Shown piece by piece: positions 32,210 through 43,729 of a stretch of 64,000 nucleotides of DNA; within the stretch, counting starts at the first letter, position 1; the number at the start of each line of letters is the position of its first letter. The stretch lies in assembly GCA_018136815.1 (NCBI GenBank), contig CM030940.1:492443-556442 (forward strand), in the 5' to 3' direction. The notes beneath the pieces are model-generated. The model saw nothing but the letters and a program-made list of their open reading frames with translations. It was not told where the DNA came from and searched no databases. Source of the DNA: Isochrysis galbana (taxonomy: Eukaryota > Haptophyta > Isochrysidales > Isochrysidaceae). The position numbers and the translations under genes are program-made.

Positions 32210-32830
32210 GGTGTCGTTCCGTCAATTGTGGGACATCAGTCGAATTGAGCGATCAAATGTCCACAGTTATTTAAAATTAAATAAGGGCTAGCATCTGCCT
32301 TTCCCGCGGTGCATGTTCCCCCGCGGGGACGCCGTGCGTGCGCATACACAAACATGCAGTTTTTTTAATGAATAGTATCAACTGAGCACCATTGTGCACG
32401 CCGTGCGCATTGGGCACGGCGCGGTGCCCCCCCCCCCCCGCGGAGACGCCGTGCGTGCGCATCCCGACTTTTTCCCTCTGCGTGCCGCCTTAGGCGCACA
32501 ATTAAGTAAACGTGCAATATAAGAGATGTTTCGTTACGCAGCACGTGTGATGACTTGCAATCACAATGTGCACGCCGCGCATGGGCACGGCGCGATGTGC
32601 ATCGGCCCCCCCGCGGAGACGCCGTGCGTGCGCATGTCGACTTTTTCCCTCTGCGTGCCGCCTAAGGCGCACAATTACGTAAACGTGCAATATAAGAGAT
32701 GTTTCGTTACGCAGCACGTGTGATGGCTTGCAATCACAATGTGCACGCCGCGCATGGGCACGGCGCGATGTGCATCGGCCCCCCCGCGCGGGGGCGCCGT
32801 GCGTGCGCATAGCAACTTCCAGGAAGGTGC
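32210..32830. repeat. Composite repeat: GTCAATTGTGGG head and 178-bp tandem units
   Basis: The head, TGTCGTTCCGTCAATTGTGG then CAGTCGAATTGAGCGATCAA, recurs at 50351-50400. It is followed by tandem units of about 178 bases (about 32440-32618 and 32619-32797), each with GACGCCGTGCGTGCGCAT, AACGTGCAATATAAGAGATG, CACGTGTGATG and GCACGGCGCGATGTGCATCG. A third, diverged unit lies at 50560-50750. Confidence 0.8.
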
Positions 32831-33290
32831 ACGCCGTGCGTTCACTCTTTCCGCGGGGGAACTCTGGACGCGGAGGGCGGGCGGGAACCCTGGGGGCACC
32901 CCCTGGGACCGGAGAATTATTACAGTATATGGCGATAACACTAACGTAAACAGATGGGCTGCCTCGCCTATCTCTCCCCCCGCCCCCGGCCCCCCCTCCC
33001 TTCGCCTCTCACCGACCTACCAGAGAGAGAAGGCTCCTATTGCATCACGCGGTGCGATGGGGCGAATCTGCAACCCCACCTCATTATCGCCCTAACACTG
33101 ACACCATATCGCGGTGACTAGGGCGGCCGAGAAGAGAAGAGGCGACGCCATAGACCGCGCGATCTTCGCAACATAACCGCGGCTGGTTAGTCTCATACAA
33201 CTCTCTACACCACCAGCCACTAGTAGTAAACGCACTTTCACATTAGACAGTAGCACGACATAGAATACTGCTAACGTAAATAGACAGCAT
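32831..33290. other. Intergenic stretch
   Basis: No recognised gene. C-rich at 32975-33005, otherwise featureless. Confidence 0.35.
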
Positions 33291-33299
33291 CGGCGAAGG

Positions 33300-33482
<183 letters not shown>

Positions 33483-33572
33483 CCATCCCCCGCCCCTGAG
33501 CCCGAGGCTGGTCGACGATGTAAAAACGCTTGAGTAACATGCACCTGGACGACCTTGATCTGGTGCCTAGAG

Positions 33573-34857
33573 CTAGAGCAGGGGAAGGGGGCAGGATGCA
33601 GGATTGGTTGAACTGATTTGCTCGTAAGCTGCCACAAATGCGTTAGTCTGTTGTTTGTGTTGTTGAAGAGGGGCGAGGGGTGCTTTACAAATTCCTTGGA
33701 CACTCAGAGGCCAGAGGCCTTGTTGAAGAGGGGCGAGGGATGCTTTACAAATTCCTTGGACACTCAGAGGCCAGAGGCCAGGGGAGGTGCAATCTGGTGC
33801 TGATCCTGCACGACAGCTGCCAACGCTGCCTTCGTTCGCTGCCGCTTGCCTTGCCGGATCGGCGCCCACACACTTTCGCACGCGCCGCTGAGCAACCTCC
33901 AAGGCGTGTGCGCTCGCCTTGCGCGAACGCTCAATGTGCATTGCGCACGCCTTCTCCGCGGGTGAAGCCACTTCAGTGAGGCCTCGCGGGGCCACCACTG
34001 AGTCGGTAGACAGGCACAGGATATCAGGATCGCACGGCAGAGTATCAGCCTGCCGCATTAGTGAACTCTCCTGTGCGACCCTGTGCCTTGGCCTCTGCTG
34101 CGCTGGACTTGGCGTACGCATGAAGCGCGTATATGAGTCCAGCGCAGGCCACCATCGGGCCGAGCTTGCACATGAGCCGTGGGCTCAATGCGCTCGCCTT
34201 GGCGAACGGCCTCCATGAGGGCCTGAACTTCTGGCAGCGCTCGCCAGCGCTCACCAGCGTCCTAGGGGCCGGCCTCATGGAGGTCGGGCCGTGTCGAATT
34301 ATCGTATGCCTGCGGCGCGATGGGCGGGGATATGTCACTACCGGACTGTGCGACCCTCGAGATCGAGCGTGCGACCCACCAGGGACCTCCCACATCCCTC
34401 GCGAGGCGCTTGAGCTTGGGCTCCTCACCAGCTGGCAGCCATTGCGAGGCCGACAGCCGGCGATCGGCCGACGCGGAACCTCCGCGTTTCTTATGGGGAT
34501 TCGCCCGACATTCACTGCTTTGATTCCCTCACGCGCGCAATCCTCCCATTCTCCCAAAATAGACCTCCATGGGCCGGACAAGGCGGGGGAGTCACTCACC
34601 GACGCCATGGATTTTCGTGGGGTAGAGGGGTTCGCGGGGGGGGGGGGGGGGGGGGGGGGGGCGTCTGGTGGGGGCAGGTAAGGGGGGTCCATGGGGAATC
34701 CTTGGACACCCAGGAGGGATGGAAAATAGTTGTTAAAAAGCGTGAGTGACCGGCCTAATAGTACCGGGCTAGTGGCATGGTGGTACTGACGCTCAAATGT
34801 CAAATGTTTTAGTCTTATCATAGCCCAATCAATTGTTTCAAATGAGTTTTTCCGCAA
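33573..34857 (-). other. Possible exons of an unknown gene
   Basis: Minus-strand open frames contain MASVSDSPALSGPWRSILGE (about 34610), a hydrophobic segment GPMVACAGLIYALHAYAKSS (about 34110) and, in another frame, KACAMHIERSRKASAHALEV (about 33955). Natural-looking stretches alternate with low-complexity proline. A gene with introns is possible but not shown; no family is recognised. Confidence 0.2.
33661..33780. repeat. 60-bp tandem duplication
   Basis: GTTGAAGAGGGGCGAGGG through CAGAGGCCAGAGGCC occurs twice head to tail (33661-33720 and 33721-33780) with two differences. On the minus strand this encodes a twice-repeated 20-residue unit with LWPLSVQGICKA. Confidence 0.95.
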
Positions 34858-35322
34858 TCCAGTCTCCCCTCCCTCCAGAAAGGAGGGTGAGGGACGGGCG
34901 ATCTCGGCGTTTGTATGGGAGCTCAGAAAATATTGGATACTCGACTAGTAGGCTAGTACAGCAATTGGTGAGCCTACGTGGGCGGTGAAGGTGGGCGTGC
35001 ATGCTATGCACGGACGCGAAAGGAGCAAGTTGCGGCGGGCGGCCACACATATGTCAACCTCGCACGCTCGAGGACTAAGGCATCGCGTCGTCAACATGAC
35101 GGGTCCGTGCGAAGTGCTCAGGACCGAACGACCTTGCCTCGGTTTATTGGTCCGAGGATCCGCGAGAATGGGGCGGCTAGGGGCCGTGCCTAAGAGCGCC
35201 CTCGTTACTGCATGTGGCTGACTTCTACACAGCGCGCAGAACGGGATGCCTCGTGAACAGAGACATCTTCCATGCTTTGATGAGCAGGGAACTAGAAATA
35301 TTGTCGCCGCCCAAAGCATCAA
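34858..35322. other. 3' flank of DAB copy B
   Basis: No recognised gene. Likely intergenic sequence and 3' UTR of the convergent DAB gene. Confidence 0.35.
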
Positions 35323-38300
35323 TCAAGCCTTGTTCCGGTCCGACGTGAAACGACCGAAATCGAGCACATTGCCAAAGAGAAACCGGATCAGCGCTGTCGA
35401 GCCTATCACATTACCAGCAATTAGGAATGCCGCGACCAACGGCTCTGTTTGCAACAGCTCGGCCATCTTCTCATTGACCTGCGGCAAATGGAATGCGCCA
35501 ATAGTGGCCAAGAAGAAAGCAGTGAGCGTTAGCTGTGCGCCCTTAGCGTTGTAAAATTTGAGAGGCTTCTTGAGGTCAATTTCATAGAATGTATCGGGTA
35601 GGCGGAAGAAGTCGCTGTTCAGCCGGTTGAGAGACCAGCCTGCCTTCCAGAAGACATCAACTACGGGCTGCGAAGAGGTCTTGGCAGCACCAAGTGTTGC
35701 GGCCCACTCGTTGTTCTCCTGGATGGAGCCCGGCGAACGTAGGATCTGGTTCATGCGGAACGCGGCGTGTCCGAGCGAGAGAAGGAGAGCGGTCTCGTCA
35801 AATCCGGCGGCGAGGACGATGAGGATCGCGCCAAGAGTAGCCGAAGTAGAACTAGCGATCGAGCCCCGGCGGTCGGCACGCACATTGGCTATGATTGTCG
35901 ACTGGACCGCGGTGATCCCACCGATGGTAGCTAGAAGCAGGCGCGCCCAGTCATACTCAAACCACATGGGCATTGTCTGGGCCAGCAAGACGACCGGCAC
36001 GTGCGCGGAGAGCGCTGCGTAACCCAATGCACTAGTGGGGGTTGCCCCCTCCATGGAGCGCAGGAACAAGCCTGAAACAGGGAACTGGCTAGCCTTCATC
36101 GTGGCGGCAAGGACAAGCCCGAGCGCCGCGAGCTCCGGATTGGTCACATCGTTTTGAGGGCCGAAGGCGATGGCGCTTAGCAAAGCGGCGTCGCTGAGCT
36201 GGTAGATGAGGAATGCGTATGCAGCGTTATCGCGCGCGGTTGGGCGGTCATTGAAGCCGCCAATTAGGAAGGTGGAGCAATATCCGATGAGCGTCCAGCC
36301 GAGGGCCGCAGCTTGGAGAGTAGGGGCCGTGGCGACCATGTTGAACCCAAGCACCATGGCCGCAGAAGTCATCTGCATCCGGCCGTACATGAACTCGCCA
36401 TGCAAGAAGCGGCGAGAGAAAGCAACCGTGGAGGCACCGAATAGGGCGGCGCTCGTCGTGGTAATGACCTGGATTGGATCAACGCTGTCGAGGATCGCAG
36501 GCAGCAGCATCAAGTCGAAGCCTTCGATGCCTTCAGGAACAAAGGGAAGCAGGGCCGATGCAGCGATGAGGGCGTACGCAGCCTTAGTGTAGTCGTCTTC
36601 CTCCTTCTTGACCATCTTGCCGTATTCTTGGTGCTTGGTGAATGGCACAGTGTCAGGCAACGGCGTGAGGGAGTCCTCCATCGCGTCAACGGGGAAATAC
36701 CTGCCATTGTCTTCCTTGTACATCTGTTGGGTGGTGGGGTCACGCACGAAAAATTTGACCCACTTGTTGCGCACGATGTCCTCCAACTTCTTGTTGCGCT
36801 GGAGGACGGCCTCCACGCGCGCAACCGGCGCATCGATCACGTACATTGCACGCTGGGGGCTGTGCAGCTCAGTCATCTGCGTGGCAAGTCCGACAAGGAG
36901 GTCGCCCGCCGTGCCTTGCTGCAGTCCGAAGTTGCCCACGACGTTCATGGGCGCCTTGGTGCCCGCCCCACCATTGACTGTGGAAAATAGGTATTCGAGA
37001 GAGATGCTGGAACCGACGAGGAGTGCAGGCGTGAGCACCGACTCGAGATTTGTACCGCGCTCATCGTCTTCAAAGGGGTCGTAGCTAGGCAGAAAGGCAC
37101 GACGGTCGAGGAACTTTCCCTTGGTGAGCTCGCGCCGGCCGACGATCACCGCACCATTTGTGGAGTGGGCGAGCTCCGGCCGCACCTCAGCGGTATCACG
37201 GGCGCGCAGTCGGACATGCTTAAGCGCCTGCTCGGGTGTCTGGACGTCGTCGGCCAGGAAGAACTTCTGGCAGCGCTCGAGAGCATTCTGTGCACGTGCA
37301 CGATCGATGACATCGCGGGCTCGCGCAAGGTCGCGCTCGTGCGTCGCCGGAACGCGTTCAACGTCGTACAACTCGACGGTATCAGAGGTTGTGTCGTGGT
37401 ATCCACCGACGAACCACGTGTCGTCCGGGATGTTGATGCCATACTGCTGCCTGAGCATCATGCGTACTGATGGGTTGTTGGCATAACGCGCGAAGACCCG
37501 GGCGTTCGGACCGCTCTCATCACGTCCGTATGCAGCGATGAGTGGATTGTTTACGCTTCGGGCGCCATGGCCTGTAAGCATCACAAGGCGTGCGAAGTCG
37601 TTCTGCTTGGTGACGCCGATGTTCTTGAAGACCTGTGCGAGGCGGCTGCTGGCCTCCGCATCGCTAAAGGGTGAATCGAAGTCGGTGACCGACTTGGGCA
37701 TTACGACGGACGAAAACGCATCCTCAAGCGCAACCGCCGTTTGTGGGGCGAGCGACTTGAGGAAGAGCTCATGCGCCGAGAAGGGCAGCAGCAAGGCCGA
37801 GATGGCAAGCGAACCCAGCGGAGAGAAGGATGCTCTCTCATATGCAAGGGTCAGTTCGGCCAGAAGCTTCTTGCGCTCGAGGAACCCGCGTGTGCGTTGT
37901 TGAAGAGTCATTTTGTTCAATGGGGCGCCATCGACACCTTCAACAGCGAGAGTCTCTTCGGGGCGCTGGTCGTCCGTCTTGTACTTCATGGGCAAGTTGA
38001 AGAAGGCCGCAATGCCGAACGTCTCTATGTCAGTCATGTCATCAGCCAAACCTTCAATATGCCGACGGAAGGACTCCTCGCGGTCGTCAAAGCAGGTATA
38101 GAACTGCAAGTTCGGGCGAATGCGGCTCGCCGGCTTATACGAGAGCGAGGGGGCAGTGTTGATGGCGCGCATGGTGACCTTCTCGTACTGCTCTTCGAGT
38201 GCTTGGAAGACGTCGAAGTTTTGGCTTTCGTAGGCCAGGCCGCTGGGGTTCTGGAGCGATTGCATCTCGGCTCCCATACCAAAGCGCGGGCGTTCACCAC

Positions 38301-39553
38301 GGCGGCGGGTGGACACCTTGCTGAGGAACTTCGACAAGGGCTGAACGTCCGGCTTCCACCCCTCCTTCAGAGCGAGCGCTTTAACGGACGACATCGTGAT
38401 GATGGACTGCACTGCCACAAACTCGGCCAGGCTCACCGGGATCGGGATGCTCTTACCATCAGTGAACTTTACCGGCCTCTCGTCCTCGCGCTCCTCCATG
38501 CGCTTGAACATGCCAGCCCAGCCGGGGTGGTCGAGGAGCATCGCGCGCGTCGTGGAGACCCACAGCGAGGAATCGGGCTCCACCTCCTTCAAGTTCTCCT
38601 CGATCAGCTGTAGCGCAAGCTCCTTAGAATCGCGGTTGGGGTTGCGATCCATGATAGCGATGATGCGGTTGGCGGCCTGGCGAGCGTGGTGACGCCAAGG
38701 GGCGCTGCCGAGGTTCTCGAGCGAGGCAAAGAAGTACAGGAACCTACGGCAGGACCACGCGGATGCAGTCTGTCAAACCACAGGCGCGCCCGAACGGCAT
38801 TCAATGCAATCGCGATGCCCTTGGGCCTGCTGTGCCCACGCACCCGCGCTCGCGGTTTGGCGGTTCCCATTTAGCGAGACCACGGTCTAAAAAGTTTGCG
38901 CCGAGCGTAGCGACCGCCTTATTGGCGCGTACACGCGGATCGAGCGGCTTGATCGTCGCCAGACGCTCAGCCGGTGACATGTACGATGACTTGGCGTCCA
39001 CCTCGTCCAGCGCTTCAAAAAACTCCTTGCCCTGAAGCCTCTCCAGCGGGTTGTGATGCACCTGATCCGAATATGGCAAGCGTGGGCGCCGATGGATGAG
39101 CGAAATGCCGTGAGTCGCAGGGCTCTGCCAGGGTCGGCGCAACGTGGCCACCACGGGCCGGCAACGCACAAAATTTCCCATGATGGCCTGCCGTGGGAGC
39201 AAGTCTGCCGCCTCATCAACGACCGCGGCCATCGGGGGCATCTGCGACGTCCGCCTGGTGCGTGCGGGACTGACAGTACCGATGAGATCTGTGGGCATAG
39301 CGACGATGGGCGGAGGCGCCATGGGCATTGGCACCTCAGCAGCCACCGCCGGCTGAGCCGCTGACTGCTGCTGCGGTTGCTGCGGCTGCTGCGACTGCTG
39401 CGGCTGCTGTGGCTCAGCAGTGGCCGCCATGCCTCGCTTCTGCATCCACTCTTCGTATGGCGTGAGCATCTGCGGCGATCTCGCGCGCGCTCCGAGGCGG
39501 ACGGCTGGGGCATGGAGTGCGAGGCCAAGCCCAACCCACAGCCCGAGCATCAT
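35323..39553 (-). CDS. dabA-dabB: DabA-DabB fusion, copy B, missing one zinc ligand
   Basis: Three exons: 39170-39553, 38844-39061 and 35323-38743, about 1340 residues, with the same intron positions and phases as copy A. The N-terminus is a signal peptide (MMLGLWVGLGLALHAPA), then a Gln/Pro/Ala-rich linker and YEEWMQKRGMA. The DabA domain keeps TCFDDREES (Cys418, Asp420) and GHGARSVNNPLIAAY (His593). Where copy A has NCGACCGREGG, copy B has GRDESG: five residues are absent and the zinc-ligand Cys is Arg608. The membrane domain is conserved, including KASQFPVSGLFLRSMEGATP and FNDRPTARDNAAYAFLIYQL. It may be a non-catalytic subunit, a regulator, or a pump with changed chemistry. The frame is open throughout, so decay is unlikely. 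Confidence 0.88.
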
Positions 39554-39559
39554 CTCAAC

Positions 39560-40374
39560 GCAGGAGGGAGGGAGAGACAGAGAGAGAAGCGGGGAGGGAG
39601 AGGAGGACTGAGAGGGAAGCGATGCGGGAGAGAGAAGTGGTGAGGGAACGAGCGAGAGCGAGAGGAAGGGAGGGAGAGGGGAGAGGGAGGGGGGAGAGGA
39701 GAGAGGGGCGAGGGAGGGGAGAGTGGTGCGGAGGGGGAAGGCGGGGAAGAGAGAGAGGGGAGGCGGCGGGGGGGAAGAAGAAGGGCCCGGACGAATCTGC
39801 GGAGGCGAGCTGCACACGGCCGAAGCTTCGTCGCGCGGGGGGGAGGGAAGGGGGCAAGGGGAGAGAGGGGTGAGAACCGAGGGGAAGCGCGGGGGGGGGG
39901 GGAGGGGGGGGCGGGAGGGGGGGAGAAAGGGGGGGGGGGGGGGGGGAGAAAAGGGGGGGGGGAGCGGCGGCGGCGGGGGGGGGGGGGGGGGGGGGAAGGC
40001 GGGCGGAACTCCCCCCCCCCCCCCCCCCCCCCCCCTTTCCCCCCACCCCCCACCCTCACCGGAGAGAGGTGCGCAGAGCGAGGAGAAAACGCCGCCGAGA
40101 GAGAAGAGAAGAGAGCGAGAGGGGAGGGGGGAGGAGGAGAGAGGCGCCACCGCGCTGGCCCCGACCATTTTCCCGCCCCCCCCCCCCTTCCCCCTTCCCC
40201 CGCAACCCCCCGTGGTTCCATCCCTCCGCCGAGGAATTAAAGAGCCCAGAAGCTCCAGAGGGAGAGTCCCTCCTCTCTCCTCCTCCTTCTCCCCTCTTTT
40301 CCCTCTCCTTCTTCCTTCCATCTCTTTCCTCTCTACCTCTGCGTCTCCTTCCGCTTCTCTCCACCCTCCCCCTC

Positions 40375-40405
<31 letters not shown>

Positions 40406-40513
40406 CCTCTCTCCCTCTCTCCCTCTCTCCCTCTCTCCCTCTCTCCCTCTCTCCCTCTCTCCCTCTCTCCCTCTCTCCCTCTCTCCCTCTCTCCCTCTCT
40501 CCCTCTCTCTCTC

Positions 40514-40545
<32 letters not shown>
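39560..40545. promoter_or_regulatory. Upstream region of DAB copy B with G, C and CT tracts
   Basis: GA/GGGA runs just upstream of the start (39565-39760), poly-G blocks at 39890-39995, a poly-C block at 40012-40035, and a CT run with CTCTCCC period at 40379-40545. The G and C blocks are close enough to pair as a large hairpin. No gene is recognised in the open frames here. Confidence 0.55.
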
Positions 40546-40836
40546 CGAGGATGCGGGCGGGCGGGAGGAGATCCCTCTCGATCTCGCGAGGTCTCTCAAC
40601 ACGCTCCAGCGCTCCACGGGGGACGAGGGGAAAGGGAAAGGAAGTGTCGCAGAAGCAGAGGCCCCCAGCCTTTCTTCCCGCGCCCCCCACGCCATGTGCC
40701 GCGGCACCACGGCGAGGGCACCTACGCACCTACTCGAACTCTTTCATGGCATGGCTGCATCTGGTGCCAACACTCGTGACGACTTCCCCCGCCGGCGAGA
40801 CACTCACACTCCCATTGAGAGACACTAGCTCACACT
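40546..40836. other. Stretch without a recognised gene
   Basis: Low-similarity sequence between the CT tract and the TIR element. CACACTCCCATT-like words occur twice (40806-40815 and 40832-40843). Confidence 0.35.
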
Positions 40837-40844
40837 CCCATTAC

Positions 40845-42523
40845 CCTAGATGTGAAAGACAGAAACAGTGTTTTTTTGGGAGGCCAAAAACAGTGTTTTT
40901 CACTAGTTTTCAAACGCCCTCCCTTTTTGCCACTTTTGTTTAGAGCGGGGCTGGGCTGGGGGCCGCCCGCACGCGGCGCGCGCGAGTGCGACGTGCGCGC
41001 GGGACCAAGCGCGCGCGAGCGCGGCGTGCGCGCGGGACCGCGGCCACCACCACCAGCGCGCGTGCGTGGGCTTGGGGTTGAATAACAATTTTAAATTTTT
41101 AACAAATTTTTATGGGTCGCGGCGCGGCAAAGGAACGGAACTAGCGCTAACTCAAGACAGGACTCCCTGCCGCGGCAAGCGCAAGCACCCTTCCCCCTTA
41201 TGCCACCCAGCTCTTCACTAGCTTTCTACCTGCGCTAGCTGGAGCGCCCCTCCCTCCACACTCAAACAGCCCCCCACGCCAGGATCCTATTTTGGTCTCG
41301 CAGGCAAGGGGGCCTAATGGGAGGGAGAGGAGCAACTCCTCAGAGAGGAGCTGTGGGGAAGGAGATGTCTGAGTGGGGGCGCTATACCCTTGCGCTAGGC
41401 ATGGGCAGCGACGCCGCCTCAAGACATATCCTCCCTCTTGTCTTAAGTCGAAATTTTTGGTGCTTGAAACAGAGGGCGAGGGGGGTTGTGCTTCTTGGGT
41501 TGCTTGTAGTTCCAAGAGGGAGTGGGAGAGGGAGTGAAGTGTTGGAAGAGGGCCCAAGGCAGGGCACTGAGTTGTAGGTGATTGTGGCCCACAAGAGTGG
41601 GGTGAAAACGAGAGGTGTATCAACATGAGTCTTGAGTTGAAATTTTTGGTGCTTTGAACAGAGGGCGAGGGGGGTCGTGCTACTTGGGTTGGTTGTAGAG
41701 GGAAGGGAGAGTGGGAGAGGGAGTCAAGTGTTGAAGGAGTGCCCAAGGCAGGGCACTGAGTTGTAGGTTCTTGTGGCCCAAAGGAGCGGGGTGAAAACGA
41801 GAAGTGACTCAACATGGAAAACAGAGGCTTAGGGTGCTCTCCGTAGGAGATTGATGGTTGTGAAGTGCCCTCCCATGCTGGGTGCACTGATGGTAGAGGT
41901 TTCCACCATGGGGAGGGCAGCTGAGCTGCCCTCCCACATGAGGTGCTCTTGGGGTGGGAGGGTTTCCCACTGTTGGAGGGGGTCTCCAAGACCCCCTGCA
42001 TGCTACGCAGAGCCATGGTGGCAACCTGTTCGGTGCCAGTGCTCGCCACCCCGCGCGCTTGCGCGGGTGTGGTTTGGATGGGCTGGATGGGCTTTGAGAG
42101 GGCTTTCTGACGAGCCGCCTCGGGCGGCGTGGGGCGTCCCAGGTGGGGCGCGGTGGCGAGGGTCGCCTGGGGCTCGGGAGCGGTCGCGGCACGCTCCATA
42201 GGTCAAACTATAACAATAGTTTTTGGCTTGGGGTTGAATAACACCGATAGCGGCTCGCCATCTCGCCATCGGCCGAGGGGAGGGGAGGGGGCAGCGGCGG
42301 CGGCGGCCTACGTATGCGTAGGACGCAAGACGCGGAGGAGCGGAGGCGGAGGCGTTCCGCGCGCGGGGGGGAAAGGCCCCCCTGCGGTACGGATACCATC
42401 TGGATGGGTGGCAAACCTGGCCCCACTGTTTTTCACACTGTTTTTCACTGTTTTTTTTCGATTTCCAAAAACAGCTGTTTTTAATGTCTTTCTAGACCTC
42501 ACCCGCTGTTTTTCACATCTAGG
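40845..42523. mobile_element. hAT-like TIR element with an 8-bp target duplication
   Basis: The left end CCTAGATGTGAAA (40845-40857) is mirrored by TTTCACATCTAGG at 42511-42523. The flanks are CCCATTAC at 40837-40844 and again at 42524-42531, an exact 8-bp target duplication typical of the hAT superfamily. Subterminal words AAACAGTG and CACTGTTTTT recur inside both ends. No transposase is seen, so the element is non-autonomous. Most of its length is a nested retroposon (41088-42224). Confidence 0.88.
41088..42224 (-). mobile_element. MERA-type retroposon nested in the TIR element
   Basis: A 19-bp direct repeat GGCTTGGGGTTGAATAACA flanks the insert at 41069-41087 and 42225-42243, as expected for target-primed non-LTR insertion. 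Read on the minus strand it starts AAAAACTATTGTTATAGTTT, has an open frame MERAATAPEPQATLA (42199 to 41198, 333 residues, Pro/Ser rich) and ends in an A/T-rich tail after GCCGCGACCCATAAAAATTT. No reverse transcriptase is present, so it was probably moved by another element. An internal tandem duplication of about 190 bases spans 41436-41815. Confidence 0.75.
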
Positions 42524-42617
42524 CCCATTACCCTTCTTCGAGAGGAGACGGTGGTTTAGCACTAGCTTGGAATGATTGAGGATTGAGGATTGAGGAAATG
42601 AGAAATGATTTTAGGGT

Positions 42618-42760
42618 TAGGGCGGTCAAACAGGGGTTTTTATTAGGGGTGAAAAATGACCATCTCACATCTCAGAATTGAGGAACTTAGAGGATTTTTT
42701 CGGTAGAAAGTAGAAAGTAAAAAGTTCCCAATACACACCCAACTACCAACTAGCACATAT
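42618..42760 (+). repeat. Solo end of the TAGGGCGGTCAAACA transposon family
   Basis: TAGGGCGGTCAAACA, then GGGGTGAAAAA, GATTGAGGATT-type words and CGGTAGAAAGTAGAAA. It matches the ends at 57268 and 59573. No partner end was found nearby. Confidence 0.6.
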
Positions 42761-43147
42761 CACATATCCGGGGCTCATTAGGACCAGTGATGTGGCATCA
42801 GTACCGATGTAAGTTTAAGTTTTTTATGTGAGCATTAGTTCTCAGTTCACCTCGAGCTGATAAGCTGATATCAGCTGTCAATTGTCAACAGCTTGGAGCT
42901 GAGAGAAAACAAATAAAATAAAACACGCAGTCTCCTTTACTTGTAATTTACTTCGTCGTACCTATACAATGACAATGGTATTTCTGGGCAGTATACATCC
43001 ATCTGGGGATCGAATTGGCTCCCGGTTGTTAACAACAACGGTGTTGTGCACACTGAGCCAGAAAGGCTCATATACCGAGATACCGAGCTCGACACCTTAA
43101 CCTTAATCCTTAATTTGTCGTCTTCATGTGTGTGTGTTTGTGTGTTT

Positions 43148-43211
<64 letters not shown>

Positions 43212-43729
43212 AGAGGAGAGGACCCCCCGTTTGCTCTCGGGGGATTTCATCTGCCCCCCGCCGATAGCTACTGGGAGAGCCCGTAGGCACCCCCCATGAG
43301 CAATCTCCTAATAGCTCTGCTCGGGGGATTTTCTCGGTCCCCCGGTAGCTCTCGGTGGGGCTGTTGGCGATCGGGAAATTTTTTTTCCCCGATTGCTCTC
43401 GGGTGCCCCCGATAGCTCTTGGGGGGCGTTGGCTCCTGGGGGGCTGGGGGGTAACATATACGTACAAATGCCACATGAAGCAAACAGACAAATCGCCTCA
43501 GTAGGCCAAACAGAGACGGTAAGTCTCCACGACGCTCACACCCGTCGAGGCGGGGCGCTGCGCTCGTCACTTGGTGGCCAACGTTGACCATATCATCACC
43601 CGCTTACCATGTCGCCACGCATGAGAGATGAGGAGTTGCGCCGCAGTATGGATTCCCTTTCCTGTTGCAGATCCCTAGCTGGCATGGTGCCATGACGCCT
43701 CATATGAGCGAGGGCTTTGTTGTGCGGTC
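42761..43729. other. Intergenic stretch with (TG)n and a family-E repeat
   Basis: AGCTGATATCAGCTG palindrome near 42866; (TG)n at 43127-43208; copy 2 of the left-edge repeat at 43215-43455 (TAGCTCTCGGTGGGGCTGTT, GGCGATCGGGA). No gene is recognised. Confidence 0.6.

Noticed and set aside
32277-32941. Short frames beginning MRTHG, read repeatedly.
   Set aside because: They are translations of the 178-bp tandem unit, which also occurs in non-coding context.
38801-40729. A 642-residue frame extending upstream of DAB copy B.
   Set aside because: The upstream part is Arg/Glu/Gly/Pro low complexity from GA and G tracts. The credible start is the signal peptide at 39553.
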